Positions 5,742-8,517 of a stretch of DNA of 8,517 nt are shown piece after piece; the stretch's first letter is position 1; every line of letters begins with the position of its first letter. The position numbers and the translations under genes are program-made. Source of the stretch: Bacteroidota bacterium (lineage in GTDB: Bacteria; Bacteroidota; Bacteroidia; Bacteroidales; CG2-30-32-10); assembly GCA_013334735.1 (NCBI GenBank), contig JAAXXA010000094.1, positions 1 through 8,517 on the forward strand, in the 5' to 3' direction. The notes below the pieces were generated by a model, which worked only from the letters and a program-made list of their open reading frames with translations, ran no database searches and was not told where the DNA came from.

Positions 5742-7505
5742 ATGAAAAAATTAATCTTTAAAATTTTTGCTGCAATAATCATTATATCTACTGTTTTAAC
5801 AGGTTGTGGATTAAAAAAAATGATAAAAAAATACGATACCGTAAAGTATGAGGTTACTCCCAATGTTCTCGAAACTCATGGAGGAAAAATATCTGTTACG
5901 GTAAAAGGGAATATACCTTTAAAATATTTTAATAAGAAAGCTACTGTTGAGTTTTCTCCAATACTAAAATATGCAAGCGGAACTACCGCCCTAAAGTCAA
6001 TTACTTTACAAGGTGAAAAAGTAAAAGGGGAAGGAACCGTTATTAAGAAAAATGCGGGAGGCTCTTTCACATATACAGATGTAATAAACTATAACCCGGA
6101 TATGAATAAATCTGAATTGACGGTAAATGCTAAAGCTGTTTTAAATAAAAAATCTGCTCTGCTTGGAGAAAAAAAGCTTGCCGATGGAGTAATATACACA
6201 TCGGAAAGAGTTCAAAGAGAAGAAGAAACATTTTTAGTTGATTATGAATATGATAAAGAAACTATTATTGCTAAAAATGCAGATATTTATTTTGCAAAAG
6301 GTTTGTCGGATTTGAATTTGAAAAAATTACCTCTGAATAAAAATGAAGAAAATGCTGCAAAATTAAAAGGACTCATAGAATTTTTGAAAAACAATTGGAA
6401 AATAAAAAACATAGATATTTCTGCATGGGCTTCTCCTGAAGGTGAAGAAACTTTCAATCAGGGACTTTCTGATAAACGTTCCAAAACAGCTGACAAATAT
6501 ATTAAGGAACAAATTAAAAATGATATAGTAGATAAGGCAAAAGCCAATAAAGAAAAAGTTGACTTAAAGAAAATAGATTTGGATATTCCTACATCTGCTC
6601 TGGTAGCTAATGGAGAAGATTGGGATGGGTTTATGAAAGCTATTGAAAATTCTGATATAAAAGAAAAGAACACAATTTTAAATGTTGTTAATTCTCAAAC
6701 AGATTTATTAAAAAAGGAAAAAGAAATAAACAACATGACTGTTATTTATCCTCAAATTGAAGATGTAATACTTCCTCCACTCAGAAAGTCAATTATTACA
6801 ATTAATTTTTTCGAACCAAAGAAAACAGATCAGCAAATAGCAATGTTTGCTACAACTGCTCCTGATTCTTTAAAGAAAGACGAATTATTATATGCCGCCA
6901 CATTAACTGATGACCTTGCAACTAAATTAAAAATATATGAAGCTACAATTATGGTTTATCCAAGCGATTGGAAAGCTTATAATAATGCAGCTTATATATG
7001 CCTTAAACTTGGTAAACTTGACGAAGCTTCTTCTTATCTTGAAAAAGCAAATTCATTAGTGTCAAATAATGGAAAAGTAATAAATAACCTTGGTGTAGTA
7101 GCTTCATGGAAAAAAGAATATGATAATGCAAAAGCTTTTTATGAAACAGCTAAAGGTCTTGGTGTGAATACAGATTTCAATTTAGGAATTATCTCTATAA
7201 GAAAAGGAGATTATGCTAACGCACTTTCATTATTCAGCACTAAAACATGTATGTATAACATTGCTTTGGCTCAATTGCTTTCAGGAACTGATGCTGTTTC
7301 TACACTTGAATGCACAAACCCTAAAACAGCAGCAGTATATTATCTTTTGGCAGTTGCCGGAGCCCGTGCAAACAATACTTCTTTAATTTTCGAAAATCTT
7401 CCTAAAGCAATTTCAGAAGACGCCTCTTACAGAGAGCAAGCAAAGGACGACAGAGAATTTTTGAAATATAATTCAAGCGCTGAATTTTTGAATGCAATTA
7501 AATAA
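5742..7505 (+). CDS. Lipoprotein with OmpA-like domain and TPR repeats
   Basis: A 587-residue lipoprotein, type known from Bacteroidota but of unassigned function. Residues 1-22 are a lipoprotein signal peptide with lipobox LTGC, so Cys22 would be acylated. About 35-160 is a beta-rich N-terminal region (YEVTPNVLETHGGKISVTV, GGSFTYTDV). About 178-256 resembles an OmpA C-terminal domain with AWASPEGEETFNQGLSDKRS, followed by a Lys-rich insertion (257-285) and a return to strand-like sequence (MTVIYPQIEDVILPPL, SIITINFF; 332-357). Two or three TPR-like helical pairs lie at about 395-500 (WKAYNNAAYICLKLGKLDEA, GKVINNLGVVASWKKEYDNA, DFNLGIISIRKGDYANA). Aligned to E. coli OmpA, the peptidoglycan-contacting Asp is Ser231 while the Arg is kept as R246. 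Protein-protein scaffolding in the periplasm is plausible, but this is inference. It is divergent from the other OmpA-family gene and carries its own promoter. Confidence 0.85.
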   Translation: MKKLIFKIFAAIIIISTVLTGCGLKKMIKKYDTVKYEVTPNVLETHGGKISVTVKGNIPLKYFNKKATVEFSPILKYASGTTALKSITLQGEKVKGEGTVIKKNAGGSFTYTDVINYNPDMNKSELTVNAKAVLNKKSALLGEKKLADGVIYTSERVQREEETFLVDYEYDKETIIAKNADIYFAKGLSDLNLKKLPLNKNEENAAKLKGLIEFLKNNWKIKNIDISAWASPEGEETFNQGLSDKRSKTADKYIKEQIKNDIVDKAKANKEKVDLKKIDLDIPTSALVANGEDWDGFMKAIENSDIKEKNTILNVVNSQTDLLKKEKEINNMTVIYPQIEDVILPPLRKSIITINFFEPKKTDQQIAMFATTAPDSLKKDELLYAATLTDDLATKLKIYEATIMVYPSDWKAYNNAAYICLKLGKLDEASSYLEKANSLVSNNGKVINNLGVVASWKKEYDNAKAFYETAKGLGVNTDFNLGIISIRKGDYANALSLFSTKTCMYNIALAQLLSGTDAVSTLECTNPKTAAVYYLLAVAGARANNTSLIFENLPKAISEDASYREQAKDDREFLKYNSSAEFLNAIK

Positions 7506-7536
7506 AGTCTTTACGTAAAAATTAATGATTTTAAAA

Positions 7537-7621
7537 CAATTACGAATTATTAATTACGAATTACGGGATTTTGTTTGTACGCCAATGAACTGCGTAATTG
7601 TTAATTTGTAATTCGTAATTG
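7537..7621. repeat. 29-bp imperfect inverted repeat between convergent genes
   Basis: Arm 7537-7565, starting CAATTACGAATTA, and arm 7593-7621, ending TAATTCGTAATTG, are reverse complements at 25 of 29 positions with a 27-base loop. They lie between the convergent lipoprotein and kinase genes, where a terminator would be expected. The stem is almost all A/T and has no clean T tract, so it may not act as a classical terminator. Confidence 0.7.
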
Positions 7622-7672
7622 AACATTCGTAATTGAACATTCGTAATTGAACATTCGTAATTCGTAATTGAA
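7611..7672. repeat. 14-bp tandem repeat (ATTCGTAATTGAAC)
   Basis: ATTCGTAATTGAAC occurs three times in perfect tandem from 7611, 7625 and 7639. A partial unit at 7653 then restarts as CGTAATTGAA, ending next to the kinase stop codon (7673-7675). The same AATTCGTAATT core forms the adjacent inverted repeat. This is a short simple-sequence array, typical of replication slippage. There are no unique spacers, so it is not a CRISPR array. Confidence 0.92.
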
Positions 7673-8308
7673 TCAAAGAGTAACCCTTGTAATGCCTACT
7701 TCATAATCTTTGTTTATAATAATGTCTGTTATATTATTATAATCTTCTTCATTATTCACAAAATCTACATTATTAGTATCAATAATCAATATACGCATGT
7801 TCTGCTGTGATTTAATAAAATCAAGATAACCTGTTTGTATTTTTTCGAGATATTCCTTTTCCATATTTAATTCGTAATTCCTGCCCCTTTTCAAAATATT
7901 TTTTTCCAGCTTATCGATATTAAGGTAAAGGTAAACAAGTAAATCAGGTTTGGGAAGTGTAGTATTGATAATGTAAAACAATTTTGTAAATAGAGCAAAC
8001 TCATCTTTTTGCAATGTTTTTTTTGCAAATATCAAGGTCTTATTAATAAAATAATCGGATATAGTAAATGTTCGGAAAAGATCCTGAGTTGAGAGTTCTT
8101 CTTTTAGCTGATGGAAGCGGGCTGCAAGAAAAGAAAGTTCGAGCGGAAAAGCATATTGTTCGGGGTTTTCATAGAACTTGGGTAAAAAAGGATTATCAGC
8201 AAACTGCTCAGGGATAAGTTTTGCATTATACTGTTCCGAAATTTTGGTTGCAAGGGAAGTTTTTCCCGCGCCTATATTTCCTTCTATCGCAATATAATTA
8301 TATTTCAT
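7673..8308 (-). CDS. Deoxynucleoside kinase (dNK/dGK family)
   Basis: A 211-residue cytosolic kinase that phosphorylates a deoxynucleoside with a nucleoside triphosphate, feeding salvage of DNA precursors. The P-loop GNIGAGKTS (10-18, K16) sits directly after the first strand (YIAIE). LIPEQF (31-36) offers Glu34 as the likely general base. SDYFINK (84-90) stands where the family has its D/E-R-S/Y motif. KRGRNYE (140-146) is the arginine-bearing lid segment that closes over phosphate, and YLEKIQTGYLDF (153-164) is typical of the family. Purine against pyrimidine preference cannot be decided; bacterial members of this length are usually deoxyadenosine or deoxyguanosine kinases. Its ATG directly follows the folK stop with no gap, so the two are almost certainly co-transcribed and translationally coupled. 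The 3' end lies against the tandem repeat. Confidence 0.93.
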   Translation of the reverse strand: MKYNYIAIEGNIGAGKTSLATKISEQYNAKLIPEQFADNPFLPKFYENPEQYAFPLELSFLAARFHQLKEELSTQDLFRTFTISDYFINKTLIFAKKTLQKDEFALFTKLFYIINTTLPKPDLLVYLYLNIDKLEKNILKRGRNYELNMEKEYLEKIQTGYLDFIKSQQNMRILIIDTNNVDFVNNEEDYNNITDIIINKDYEVGITRVTL

Positions 8309-8517
8309 TTAATTTGGAATAATGCTGCTGATTGCAGGAATATTTATATAATCAACTTCCGATTTATCAGTACATTCTGTTAAAAGAGCGCTAATGCTTT
8401 TTCCTAAAACAGGATGGATAAAATCAGGGGCTATTTCGTTTAAAGGTACTAATACAAATTTCCTGAAAATCAATTGCGGATGAGGAATAATAAGTTGCTC
8501 TTCATTAACAATGCTAT
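8309..8517 (-). CDS. folK: FolK C-terminal part (HPPK), cut by the window edge
   Basis: The minus strand encodes the last 68 residues of a protein reading SIVNEEQLIIPHPQLIFRKF, then VLVPLNEIAPDFIHPVLGKS, ending at TAA 8311-8309. The IPHP-x-L-xx-RxFVLxPL-x-EIAPDxxHP pattern is the C-terminal signature of 6-hydroxymethyl-7,8-dihydropterin pyrophosphokinase, which transfers pyrophosphate from ATP to the pterin in folate synthesis. The histidine and arginine of the HPxLxxR segment contribute to ATP binding in the family. The start lies beyond the right edge. TAA is followed immediately by the ATG of the deoxynucleoside kinase, and a folK-dNK pairing is familiar from other Bacteroidota. Confidence 0.93.
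   Translation of the reverse strand, partial: SIVNEEQLIIPHPQLIFRKFVLVPLNEIAPDFIHPVLGKSISALLTECTDKSEVDYINIPAISSIIPN

Noticed and set aside
7611..7672. Possible CRISPR array
   Set aside because: Units are only 14 bp and directly abut one another, with no unique spacers and no cas genes.
7869..7879. Repeat core AATTCGTAATT inside the kinase gene as an insertion
   Set aside because: The encoded residues (Asn-Tyr-Glu-Leu) fit the normal lid region of the kinase family with no length change, so coincidence is likelier.

Overview
This window looks like AT-rich chromosomal DNA of a member of the Bacteroidota. Three things point there. The proteins (MutS, TrmH-like methyltransferase, OmpA-family proteins, deoxynucleoside kinase, FolK) have Bacteroidota-type sequence. 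Upstream regions carry TAnnTTTG -7 boxes, with TTG/TTTG -33 boxes in the better cases, rather than sigma-70 -35/-10 boxes. Starts are preceded by A-rich leaders instead of Shine-Dalgarno motifs. Genus cannot be told.

Layout, left to right. Positions 1-255 hold a near-perfect inverted repeat (76-bp arms, 103-bp spacer). Read on the minus strand, its right arm and spacer encode the first half of a small Smr-domain protein. That gene is broken by an internal stop and cut off at the inverted-repeat junction: a pseudogene, apparently destroyed by a fold-back inverted duplication. Next come two minus-strand tRNA genes, tRNA-Leu(UAA) and tRNA-Gly(GCC), each with its own intrinsic terminator. A cluster of nested inverted repeats lies between them. 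Then mutS (minus, TTG start) is transcribed away from a TrmH/SpoU-type RNA methyltransferase (plus) across a 98-bp intergenic region. The methyltransferase converges with an OmpA-family outer-membrane protein gene (minus) on a shared bidirectional terminator whose loop contains the methyltransferase stop codon. A 473-bp divergent region follows. It holds a good ompA promoter, an approximately 78-bp imperfect palindrome, a degenerate 8-bp periodic element and the promoter of a lipoprotein gene (plus) with an OmpA-like domain and TPRs. After an intergenic stretch of inverted and tandem AATTCGTAATT-type repeats, a minus-strand folK-dNK pair (folK truncated by the window edge) closes the window.

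Functionally the genes are housekeeping: mismatch repair, RNA modification, tRNA supply, cell-envelope anchoring, folate synthesis and deoxynucleoside salvage. I see no defence system, CRISPR array, transposase or biosynthetic cluster. The unusual content is in the non-coding gaps: the Smr fossil with its inverted duplication, the GAACAAG site cluster upstream of tRNA-Leu, and several repeat elements.
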